Assembly: GCA_964596165.1 (NCBI GenBank)
Contig: CAZQTW010000006.1
Span: 84,808-148,807, forward strand
Length of the DNA: 64,000 nucleotides
From: CAYUQT01 sp964596165
GTDB taxonomy: Bacteria; Planctomycetota; Phycisphaerae; UBA1845; JAFGLZ01
Direction of reading: 5' to 3'
A program made the translations under genes and the position numbers. Under the pieces are notes generated by a model. That model saw only the letters and a list, made by a program, of their open reading frames with translations, did not search any database and had not been told where the DNA came from. This document shows, one piece after another, positions 43,491 through 51,111 of this stretch (positions are counted from its first letter, which is position 1; each line of letters starts with the position of its first letter).

Positions 43491-45067
43491 CGCTCCTTTG
43501 TGAATGACTCCCGTACCAGGGCTCCGTACTCGGACAGAGACCGGATAATCGGGTGGTGATCGACGAACTCGAATTGCTGTTGTTTGGGGGCCTGTCGTTT
43601 GATCAGATCGCGAAGGATTCGCAGTCGATAGGCCCCGTGCGTGGCGGCCGTTTCACAGGCCTGCTCGATGACATCGCACGGGTGACGGTGAGACAGCGAC
43701 ATCAGCCCCATCAGAACGCGAACGCCTTCGATGCCGCGAACCGAGAGCATCTGCTCGGACCAGTGGCTGCTGTGCGGGCCTATCCGTTGGGTCTGCCTCA
43801 GCCACCAGGCCGCCCCTCGTTCAACAGCGCTGATCTTCTCCGAAGCGATGTGCTTCGGTTCGGTGCTGAAGCGTCCGGGCTCACGTTTGGTGTGCAGGGC
43901 GATCTGTTCCATCGTGCGGTTGAAGACACGGACGGTATGGCTATCCCATCGGACCCAGACCCTGCGACCGACGTACTCCGGCGGGACCGAGTAGTAGGCC
44001 TTGTCCACCTCCACGTGAGCATCTCGGTGGACGGATCGTTCCGCTTCGTGGAAGAACGGGAATCGTTCGGCGGGCAAGGGCTGAAGAACAGGGCGCTCTA
44101 CCTCGCTGAACACCCTGCTGACCTGTTGGCGTGTTGTGCCGTGGATACGGGTGTCCGCGATGGTGGTTTCCCAGGTGAGGAGGTGTTCGTTCTGTGCCTG
44201 AAGCGTTTCAAACGTGAGGCCTTTCAAGCCGTTGTTCTGAACGTAGTCGACACCCCGCTCCACCTTACCCTTGTGCCGGGGCATGCGAGGCTTTGTAGGC
44301 AGAACCACGACGCCATAGTGCCGACAGAACTCCTGGATCTTCGGGTTGAGCTCGGGATCGAACCAGTCGGCCTTGGTCACCGCCGCCTTCAGGTTGTCGA
44401 TGACCAGCGTCTTGGGTACGCCGCCGAAGTGCCAGAAGGCGTCCTCGATGCAACGGATGAATTCTTCTGTTGTCTGCCGGAAAACCGATTCACTGTACCC
44501 CTTGCGAGAGTGACTCAGTACGATTCGAAAGACGTGCGTTCGCCTCCGCCGGCCGTCGCGGTCCACGATCGGCGCCCCCGTGCCGAAGTCCACCTGCGCT
44601 TCTTCGCCCGGAGCACACTCCATCCGACGGAACGGAAGCGGTGTGATCTTCCCAAGACGACGGATGAATCGCTTGACGCTGTCGTAGCCATCCTTGAAGC
44701 CGTGGTCGGCCACCAGGTCCTGATGGACCCGCTTCGCCGACAGCCCCTGTTCCACCTTCTCCAGGATCAATGCTCGGAAGGGTTCACACCGGCTGGGAAG
44801 ACTTGTCGACCCGGTGGGCGGGGTGGCCGGTTTTGATTCTGCCTCTCCAGACCCGGTGGGCAGGGTGGCCGGTTTTGCCCCATCGGACCCGGAAGGCGTC
44901 CTGGCTGGACTTGAACCCGCGTCGTCGGCTGCCGCAGCCAGCCGCACGTGCCGGGCCACCGTCTCCCTATGCATCCCTAATTCACGGGCGATCCGTCGGA
45001 AGGACCACCCCCGCTGCTTCAGCGTGAGTATCGTGTCTATCATTGCCATCCTGAGGTGATTGGCCAC
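43481..45067 (-). CDS. istA: IS21-family transposase IstA, with repeat-encoded linker
   Basis: This 528-residue DDE transposase has an N-terminal helix-turn-helix (LKQRGWSFRRIARELGMHRE) and the catalytic triad D160 (EAQVDFGTG), D224 (LVIDNLKA) and E270 (HKGKVERGV). A C-terminal beta region follows (KAYYSVPPEYVGRRVWVRWD). Between the HTH and the core, residues 64-91 (GAKPATLPTGSGEAESKPAT and following) are encoded by two 42-base copies. Each copy contains GGCCGGTTTTG, the same motif that makes up the IS ends. Linkers of this kind vary among IS21 members, and the origin from end repeats is my observation. The frame is intact. Confidence 0.94.
   Translation of the reverse strand: MANHLRMAMIDTILTLKQRGWSFRRIARELGMHRETVARHVRLAAAADDAGSSPARTPSGSDGAKPATLPTGSGEAESKPATPPTGSTSLPSRCEPFRALILEKVEQGLSAKRVHQDLVADHGFKDGYDSVKRFIRRLGKITPLPFRRMECAPGEEAQVDFGTGAPIVDRDGRRRRTHVFRIVLSHSRKGYSESVFRQTTEEFIRCIEDAFWHFGGVPKTLVIDNLKAAVTKADWFDPELNPKIQEFCRHYGVVVLPTKPRMPRHKGKVERGVDYVQNNGLKGLTFETLQAQNEHLLTWETTIADTRIHGTTRQQVSRVFSEVERPVLQPLPAERFPFFHEAERSVHRDAHVEVDKAYYSVPPEYVGRRVWVRWDSHTVRVFNRTMEQIALHTKREPGRFSTEPKHIASEKISAVERGAAWWLRQTQRIGPHSSHWSEQMLSVRGIEGVRVLMGLMSLSHRHPCDVIEQACETAATHGAYRLRILRDLIKRQAPKQQQFEFVDHHPIIRSLSEYGALVRESFTKERCV
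44808..44877 (-). repeat. Two IS-end-like repeats inside istA
   Basis: GACCCGGTGGGC(G/A)GGG plus TGGCCGGTTTTG occurs twice, at 44808-44835 and 44850-44877, offset 42 bases (14 codons) and in frame. The core GGCCGGTTTTG matches the end repeats at 45123-45132 and 45148-45158 in the same orientation. Confidence 0.75.
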
Positions 45068-45172
45068 GTCGTCCTCCTTTCACAGGAGAACCTACACGGC
45101 CAACCATCGCCTCCTCAAAGATGGCCGGTTTTCACCCGCCCCTCACTGGCCGGTTTTGCCCGCCCCATGACA

Positions 45173-45178
45173 GTATCA
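45173..45178 (+). repeat. Target-site duplication GTATCA, right
   Basis: GTATCA directly after the TGACA end of the IS; the same six bases precede the left end at 42616-42621. Confidence 0.8.
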
Positions 45179-45279
45179 CCAGCGACGTGAGGTCGAACAA
45201 GGCGTGGGCGATGATGGGGACGATGAGATTGCGTCGCCAGACTATCCACGCGCTGAACAGCAGGCTACAGGATGAGAAA

Positions 45280-45318
45280 GGGGCCATTCTACTTTTTTCG
45301 TAAAACTAGAATGTCCCC
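45280..45318. repeat. Imperfect REP hairpin (copies 4 and 5)
   Basis: GGGGCCATTCTACTTTT and, after TTCGTA, AAAACTAGAATGTCCCC form an inverted pair. It lies 11 bases after the stop of the HlyD gene (45329, minus) and could also act as its terminator. It marks the breakpoint of the CPBP remnant. Confidence 0.75.
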
Positions 45319-45328
45319 TTTTCTCCGA

Positions 45329-47086
45329 TCAGCCCTGCTTGTCCGACGGGTGCGGACCGCTCGTGGGAACCTTGGCGGGACGAGAAACCGCTCCCGCCTT
45401 GCCTTTTGCCTCCGAGCCTTTCGCCTTAGGCGCCGGCGGACCCGGCCAGGCCTTGTCCTTGCCGTATCTCGAACCGCTCTCGCCGCCGTCTTCGGAGGCC
45501 AGTAGCCGCTTCATGTCGTCGGTTACGGCGAGAAACACATTCTGTCCCGGCTTGAGCCCCTCGACCACTTGCACGTATTCCGTGCTGCTCATGCCCAGCT
45601 TCACCTCTTGAACCTGCGTTCCCCCGTTGGACACGAACACATACGAACGCCCTTCCTTGCTGAAGACGCTCTGCACGGGAATCGCCAGGACGTTCTCAAG
45701 CCGCTTCACGAGAATCTCAACATCGGCCGACATGCCGGGCTTGAGATCGTCGTTGTGCTGATCGAGCGTGATCTCGTTCGTGTATTCCTTCAGGTTCGGA
45801 TTCATCCAGCGATTTTGCGCGTCGGCCAACACGCCGATCTTGCTCACCCGGCCGGTGAACCGGACGTTCGGTAGCCCCTCAACCGTAACGGACGCCGGCA
45901 AGTCAAGATCCATCTTGTCCATCTGCGACTCGTTGATCTTGATCTCGACCAGCATCACCGACGGGTCGGGCAGGTCGATCAGAATCTGCCGCTCGTGAAC
46001 GGACGACCCCACTTCAATTCGCTGCGGATCCCACGGATTGCTGCGATGGTAAACCACCATGCCGGGACCCGGCGCGCGGATCTTGAGGTTCTCCTTCTGC
46101 CGTCGAAGCTTCGCCAGGTTGCCGGTCTGGATCCCGTATTCGGCCTGCCGCGCCTCCAACGCCGCCTTGCTCTGCGCCGCCTGAGCCTCGGCGCTCTTCT
46201 TGGTGCGCTCGAGTTCCTTCTCCGCCTCTTCAACCGCCGAGGTCTTCTCCGCAAGTTGACGCTGGTGGCCGTACTTCTCCAGAATCTCCTCCGCCAACTT
46301 CGCCTTCTCGAGTTCAAGCCCGGCCTTGTAGGCATTGAACTTGTCGTTCTCGTGCTCGGTCTTGGTGATGTAGCCTCGACTGAAAAGTTGCTTGCTCGTC
46401 TCGTAGTCGGCCTCACGCCGGCGAAGAACCGCTTCGCACTCCTCCCTCGCCAGTTTGGCCGTCTGCTTGGCCTGCTGGTAATCCCCTTCCTTGTACTTGG
46501 TCAAATCCAGCCTCGCCAGATCCAACGCCAACGCGGCCTTTCGTATGTTGCTGGCGTTCAAATCAATCTGAATCGCGTAGGCCTTCTCCGCCGCCTCGAG
46601 CGCGGCCTTCCCACCGGCGCAGACAATCTCCTGCTGCTTGATCCGGTCGTCGATGCTCATGCTCGTGCCGCCGCCGCCGTCGCTGGTCAACTCCACGAGA
46701 ACATCGCCTTCCTTCACCTGCTTGCCTTCGTCGATCAGCCACACGATCGTGCTGCGGCCTTCAACCTCGCAGCGAATCTCGGTGTTCTTCTTCGCCTTGA
46801 CCTCGCCCCGAGACGTCAGCGTGATCGGCAGCGTCATCCGTTTCACCTCGAAAAGCCGGATGTCCGCCTCCCGCCGAGACGCCTTGCGACCCCGAGCCAA
46901 CCCGATCGCCGCAACGACAACCACGACAACCGAAGCCAAAACGAGCCATTTCAGGCTCGGCCTGATCCGACGCCGCGGCACCCGACGTACCGTTGGCGCC
47001 TCGGTCTGGCCGGCCGTCCTCAGACCGCCCATCGTCGAACGACGCTCGCGTAAAGCCGCGGTTTCAGGATCCGTCAAACGCGTCAC
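45329..47086 (-). CDS. HlyD/MFP-type periplasmic adaptor with long coiled coil
   Basis: This 585-residue adaptor has one inner-membrane helix (WLVLASVVVVVVAAIGLARG) at residues 47-66 and is not a lipoprotein, so it differs from the RND adaptor at 35924. Its biotinyl-lipoyl halves (TSRGEVKAKKNTEIRCEVEG; GKQVKEGDVLVEL) are separated by an unusually long coiled-coil hairpin (about 150-315, e.g. EAEKELERTKKSAEAQAAQS). The barrel includes QIEVGSSVHERQ-type and MSADVEILVKRLENVLAIPV regions. The C-terminus is Lys-, Ser- and Pro-rich (GPPAPKAKGSEAKGKAGAVS). It belongs to an ABC- or MFS-type tripartite exporter whose inner pump is not next to it. OMF follows upstream. Confidence 0.88.
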   Translation of the reverse strand: MTRLTDPETAALRERRSTMGGLRTAGQTEAPTVRRVPRRRIRPSLKWLVLASVVVVVVAAIGLARGRKASRREADIRLFEVKRMTLPITLTSRGEVKAKKNTEIRCEVEGRSTIVWLIDEGKQVKEGDVLVELTSDGGGGTSMSIDDRIKQQEIVCAGGKAALEAAEKAYAIQIDLNASNIRKAALALDLARLDLTKYKEGDYQQAKQTAKLAREECEAVLRRREADYETSKQLFSRGYITKTEHENDKFNAYKAGLELEKAKLAEEILEKYGHQRQLAEKTSAVEEAEKELERTKKSAEAQAAQSKAALEARQAEYGIQTGNLAKLRRQKENLKIRAPGPGMVVYHRSNPWDPQRIEVGSSVHERQILIDLPDPSVMLVEIKINESQMDKMDLDLPASVTVEGLPNVRFTGRVSKIGVLADAQNRWMNPNLKEYTNEITLDQHNDDLKPGMSADVEILVKRLENVLAIPVQSVFSKEGRSYVFVSNGGTQVQEVKLGMSSTEYVQVVEGLKPGQNVFLAVTDDMKRLLASEDGGESGSRYGKDKAWPGPPAPKAKGSEAKGKAGAVSRPAKVPTSGPHPSDKQG

Positions 47087-47145
47087 ATGATCACGCTGGA
47101 TTCGTCTTGTGGGCCTGTGTCGTCTCTTCCCCTTTACGGGCCATT

Positions 47146-48924
47146 TTAACGTTTCAGGGCAGCCGGGTCCAGAAGGTTGCCCGCGTCGTCCACGCGGATC
47201 ATCCCCGTGTCCAAATAGAACCCCAGGATCGCCTTGCGCAGCGTGCTCATCGCCGCCGCGAAGTTGTCACGAGCGCCCAGCAACGCGTTCTCGGCGTCCA
47301 TAATCTCGCGGTTGCTGATCAACCCTTGTCTAAAGCGGAAGTCCGCCGCCTCTCGCTGTTGCTGCGCCAGTTCAATGCTCTGTTGCTGAATCGACAGCGA
47401 AGTCATCGCACGTTCCATGTCGCGCCTCGATCGACGAACCTCCAGGCGGACCGTGTCGGAAGCCAAATCATATCGCCGCTGGGCTCGCCGCAACTCGATC
47501 AGCGCCGCACGGTAGTCGTTCCGCTCCTTGACCCGATCCACCGGCAGGTTGAGGTCCATCCCCGCACGCCACGTCGCTCGATCGGTGTTGTAGTCCCACT
47601 GATCCAGCTTGGCGGGATTCGTGTCCCATACGACGTTGCCGCGCACGTTCAAGTCGGGCAAAAGACGGTTCTCGGCCACGTTCACCCCCCGGCGGGCATC
47701 GTCAATGGCGTCCCTGTAGTTGACCAAATCCAGCCGGTTGTCTATCGCGTATCGTATCGCACTCTCCTCGTCCACCTTCGGCACCGTCAACCCGAAATCC
47801 TCGTCCACCACATCCAACGGCTCCGTCGTGGTCATTCCGATCAAGATCTTGAACCGATCGAGACTGGTGCGATAACTCTCCTCGGCGTTGACCACGTTGT
47901 TCCACGCCGTGAGCAGGTTCTGTTGCGCGCGCTGAGCCTCCAACTCGAGGATCCGGCCCGCCTTAAACAACGCGGTCGACCGTCCGCTGTCCGCGTAGAA
48001 ACTGGCGTAACTGTTCCTCGCGTTGATGACCTGCTGTCGCGAACGAATGAGATTGAAGTACTCCCCGGCCACCGCAACGACAAACGTTTGCCGGAACCGT
48101 TCAAACGTCCGGGTCGAATAGATCAGGTTGCGTTCGGCTTGGTCCAGACTCTCCCGCGCGACCCTCCCAGCGCCCCGCAATAACGGAACGACCGCGTCCA
48201 CCGATATCGCACCGCTCTCGGTGGTCGTGATCTCACGACCCAGGTCGCGCATCAGCGTGTCGATCACCCTCGCCGTCACCTCACCACCGTAGGGCAGCTT
48301 CTGCTGCACCGCGACCTGCGAAACCGCGGCCATCGCATGGTCGAAATGCCGTATCTCTCCGTAGTTGGCATAGTCCATCTTCAGACCGGCCACGAATCGA
48401 GGACTCCACAAGTGCCGCTCCAACGTCAGCGCCAGTGCGGAGAGGTACAAATCCTCCTTCGCCAGTTGAAACTCCCGCGAATTCTGAAAAGCGTACGCCA
48501 ACGCCTGCGAGAGCTTCATCGGCCTGGCCTCGCTCGGCTGGGTGGCCGGATGGATGACCGCCTGGCTCGTCGGCGGAGTCAACGGCTCCGCACTCGGCCT
48601 CGATGACACCAGCATCTCCGGCGGGATCGTCGGACTCGTGGGGCTCGGAACATGCTCATAAGCGGTGTCCGGAACCGACAGGGGAACATGCTCCTTGTCA
48701 ATCGTCGCATCCGGCTTCTGGCCGATCGCCTGACGCTCACGCTGTTCGATCAACTTGTAAACCTGCTTGTCGGCGTCCTCCACATAGAGCTGACAGCCCG
48801 GCATCAGCGACACGACGAACCATACGAACAGCCCTCGCCGACTGGACGCCCGAACGACGCCGACCGACGCGTGCGACCGATCCCTCCGTTCACGATGCTG
48901 TCCAATCGGCACGCCGCACATCAC
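47146..48924 (-). CDS. TolC-family outer-membrane channel (OMF)
   Basis: This 592-residue outer-membrane efflux protein is a lipoprotein-type OMF: an N-terminal hydrophobic stretch GLFVWFVVSLMPGC puts a candidate lipidated Cys in PGCQLYVEDADKQVYKLIEQ, the planctomycete 'CxxYVEDADREVY' form. A Pro-rich spacer (SPTSPTIPPEMLV... TQPSEA) lies at about 90-130. The first OEP domain is SLDQAERNLIYSTRTFERFR, with QRAQQNLLTAWNNVVNAEES later. It forms an alpha-barrel trimer that docks to the adaptor. It is transcribed with the adaptor (58 bases apart). It could also serve the nearby RND pump, whose operon lacks an OMF (inference). Confidence 0.88.
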   Translation of the reverse strand: MMCGVPIGQHRERRDRSHASVGVVRASSRRGLFVWFVVSLMPGCQLYVEDADKQVYKLIEQRERQAIGQKPDATIDKEHVPLSVPDTAYEHVPSPTSPTIPPEMLVSSRPSAEPLTPPTSQAVIHPATQPSEARPMKLSQALAYAFQNSREFQLAKEDLYLSALALTLERHLWSPRFVAGLKMDYANYGEIRHFDHAMAAVSQVAVQQKLPYGGEVTARVIDTLMRDLGREITTTESGAISVDAVVPLLRGAGRVARESLDQAERNLIYSTRTFERFRQTFVVAVAGEYFNLIRSRQQVINARNSYASFYADSGRSTALFKAGRILELEAQRAQQNLLTAWNNVVNAEESYRTSLDRFKILIGMTTTEPLDVVDEDFGLTVPKVDEESAIRYAIDNRLDLVNYRDAIDDARRGVNVAENRLLPDLNVRGNVVWDTNPAKLDQWDYNTDRATWRAGMDLNLPVDRVKERNDYRAALIELRRAQRRYDLASDTVRLEVRRSRRDMERAMTSLSIQQQSIELAQQQREAADFRFRQGLISNREIMDAENALLGARDNFAAAMSTLRKAILGFYLDTGMIRVDDAGNLLDPAALKR

Positions 48925-48986
48925 CCCGCCTCAGACAGTCTCCACCCCTCGAAGAGACCCTTCCCGTCCAACCCGTAATCTCAGCC

Positions 48987-50786
48987 TCACTCCGCGCCCG
49001 TCACCTTGCCGACCGCCGAGAGATACTCCCGCTTCTTCTTCACCCCAACCAGGGTCTGGACCGGATTACCCTTGTTGAAAACAATCACGGTCGGTATTCC
49101 CTGCACGCCGTACTTGGCGGCCAGAGACTTCGCTTCGTCCACGTTCACCTTGAAAACATACGCCTTGCCGGCCAGTTCCTCGGCCAGCTCCTCAAGGGTC
49201 GGCGCAAGCCTGCGGCAGGGTCCGCACCAATCCGCGTAGAAGTCAACCACCGCCGGCTTGTCGGCCTTGAGAACCTTGGCCCCGAACTCGTTCGCCTTGA
49301 TGTGAACCGCCTTGGCCGAGGGCCCTTTCTGCCCCGCCCGTACTTCGGCGACGGGCTTCTTCCCGGCCGACGGACTCTGGAATCCGGAAGGTGACAACGG
49401 TCTGAAACGCACGCCAAGATCGGCCTGGCCGAGTCGACCCGCGGATAGCTTCGGCAGTGCCGTGCCGGCGGCTTCGGCGAGCTGGCCCACATCGACGACA
49501 TCGCCTGCCCGCAGCTCGCCGAGTCGCACGTACTCGTCGTTCGCCGAGGCGCGCACTTCCAGGATACAGTCGTGGGAAACGCAGACCCGCCCACGAAGCC
49601 TCCCCTCCTCGTCGGCGCGGATCGGATCGAGCACCGCGTAGCCCGGCCGGGCCGAAAGAACCGGTCCCTTGCCCCGGCACAGATGAATGTCGGATCGGAG
49701 CTCGTGGCTCTTGCCGGGCTCGAGATCCGCGAATGGAGAAAGCACTTCGCTCTCAATCAGCACGGGCTCACGGTCGCTCATATCAACGTCTTTGTCGCCC
49801 ACGCGGATCCGGCCCAAACCGCTGGTCCAGAACTCCACGGACGCGTTGTCCGGATACGCCGCGCCCTGGGCCACGGAAAACGTCCGGACCATCAGGTGCT
49901 CGCTCGTCTGGTGGGTAACCGCCAGCCAACCACGAACAACATCCAGGCCGACCTTACCGACCTTGTACTGATAGTCCAACCTGAACAATCGCCGATCGGC
50001 CGCCCGGTTCGTCGGTTCAATGACACTGAACTGCGGATTGTCCTGCGGACCGAACATCACCGCATAGCCGCGAGGAAACCTGCTCTGTTCGTTGACCGGA
50101 GCCCAGGCTTGAACGTCGATCCGCGCCTTGTCCCAAACGAGCGGCGAGCCCCGGGTCACCGTATGCCCGCCATGCTGCATGACTTCCCATATCCCCCAGC
50201 GAACCGGCTTGTCCGAGATGTTCGTCATCGTGATCCGCTGCTCGACAACGGTCGTCCTGACCATCAACGTGATCTCGCGCACGAAGCGGATCCCGGCATA
50301 CCGGTCCGGCGGACTCGTCAATTCAACCTGAACGCCCTCATGCGGAGAGAACGTCAGTACCTTGAAGTCATACGTCCCGTGGTCGACGATACCCCCCTTC
50401 TCATACGGATCGGGCGGACCCGGCCATTCGTTTGGCCCCTGCCACCCTTGCGGCGCCGGCCAGAGCTTGTCGCCGCCGTAGTTCGCCCACACCCCAAGTC
50501 CCTTCTGGTCGCCCCCGGCGGGAATGACGCCGTTCGGCATAACCTTGCCGGCCAATTCGGGGTTGACCCACAGATACTCGATCTCGCCGAGACGAAGCTG
50601 AATGATCCGCCCGCCGAGCGGCGGTGCTATCACCACGTCGATCCGACCGTTCGTCAGTTCCTTGCATGCCCAACCGTTGTAAGTGACATCGCGAATCCGG
50701 CAAACATCGGCAGCCCGGCTAATGCCGGCATCAGCCGCCATGACAATGACGCCCGTCATGAGCCAAGACGTGAGCCTGCCCTGCAC
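48987..50786 (-). CDS. Exported DUF4380-type protein fused to a thioredoxin domain
   Basis: This 599-residue protein starts at GTG 50786, with GGTGGAGG eight bases upstream and a signal peptide (VQGRLTSWLMTGVIVMAADA) ending near SRAAD. The N-terminal 350 residues resemble DUF4380, a galactose-mutarotase-like sandwich: NGRIDVVIAPPLGGRIIQLR, LWVNPELAG, TTVVEQRITMTNISDKPVRW, GIWEVMQHGG. A spacer domain follows (about 360-480). The last 110 residues are a thioredoxin fold with the redox motif WCGPC at 520-524 in VVDFYADWCGPCRRLAPTLE and the cis-Pro in YGVQGIPTVIVFN. Sugar-binding and redox domains in one exported chain are unusual. It may be a periplasmic redox-linked glycan protein; the function is unknown. 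Confidence 0.82.
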   Translation of the reverse strand: MQGRLTSWLMTGVIVMAADAGISRAADVCRIRDVTYNGWACKELTNGRIDVVIAPPLGGRIIQLRLGEIEYLWVNPELAGKVMPNGVIPAGGDQKGLGVWANYGGDKLWPAPQGWQGPNEWPGPPDPYEKGGIVDHGTYDFKVLTFSPHEGVQVELTSPPDRYAGIRFVREITLMVRTTVVEQRITMTNISDKPVRWGIWEVMQHGGHTVTRGSPLVWDKARIDVQAWAPVNEQSRFPRGYAVMFGPQDNPQFSVIEPTNRAADRRLFRLDYQYKVGKVGLDVVRGWLAVTHQTSEHLMVRTFSVAQGAAYPDNASVEFWTSGLGRIRVGDKDVDMSDREPVLIESEVLSPFADLEPGKSHELRSDIHLCRGKGPVLSARPGYAVLDPIRADEEGRLRGRVCVSHDCILEVRASANDEYVRLGELRAGDVVDVGQLAEAAGTALPKLSAGRLGQADLGVRFRPLSPSGFQSPSAGKKPVAEVRAGQKGPSAKAVHIKANEFGAKVLKADKPAVVDFYADWCGPCRRLAPTLEELAEELAGKAYVFKVNVDEAKSLAAKYGVQGIPTVIVFNKGNPVQTLVGVKKKREYLSAVGKVTGAE

Positions 50787-51111
50787 AGGGTATCCTCCAC
50801 CGAAGCGACTGCCCCTCGCCACCTTATACCGGCCGCCACACAGTCCGGTCGCAAGGAATGACCCTAAAACAACATATCCCTTGCGACACAACCATGCCGC
50901 CCCCGGCGGATAGCGTCACCCCACGGCCATCCGTGGACGTCTCTTCATCAAGCCGCAATCGATGTGTCCGCCACAGAGACGAAGACCGAACGACCTCCGT
51001 GTCCGGTCCAGTCTACCGTCGCTCAGACCCCCTCCAAACCGAACCTCGAAGGATCCCTACAAGTTCTTACCATCCGAATCGCGAGTGATCGTGGATTGGG
51101 GATTCAACGCC

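Larger units (their letters stand above)
42622..45172 (-). mobile_element. Complete IS21-family insertion sequence (2551 bp)
   Basis: The element starts TGTCACGGGGCGGGG and ends with CCGCCCCATGACA. The ends are related inverted repeats of about 26 bp (TGTCA-x-GGGGCGGG, then AAAACCGGCCA). Both carry a second copy of the AAAACCGGCC motif (42638-42647 and 42662-42672 on the left; 45123-45132 and 45148-45158, inverted, on the right), as is typical for IS21-family multiple-end repeats. istA and istB are present in the usual order with overlapping frames. A 6-bp direct repeat GTATCA flanks the element, so it moved here recently. It is intact and may be active. Confidence 0.92.
42596..45272 (-). pseudogene. 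3' remnant of a CPBP intramembrane metalloprotease gene, split by IS21
   Basis: The minus strand at about 45270-45173 reads SLLFSAWIVWRRNLIVPIIA then HALFDLTSLVI, the C-terminal helix pair of CPBP (CAAX/Abi-type) proteases with the conserved His in IIAHALFD. The IS21-family element interrupts it. Removing 42622-45172 and one GTATCA copy makes the frame continue LVILNDAIR and stop at 42596, a clean end. Upstream, beyond 45280, a REP hairpin replaces the rest of the gene. So the gene was first lost at its 5' side and later hit by the IS, or the other way round; the order cannot be told. It is non-functional. Confidence 0.75.
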
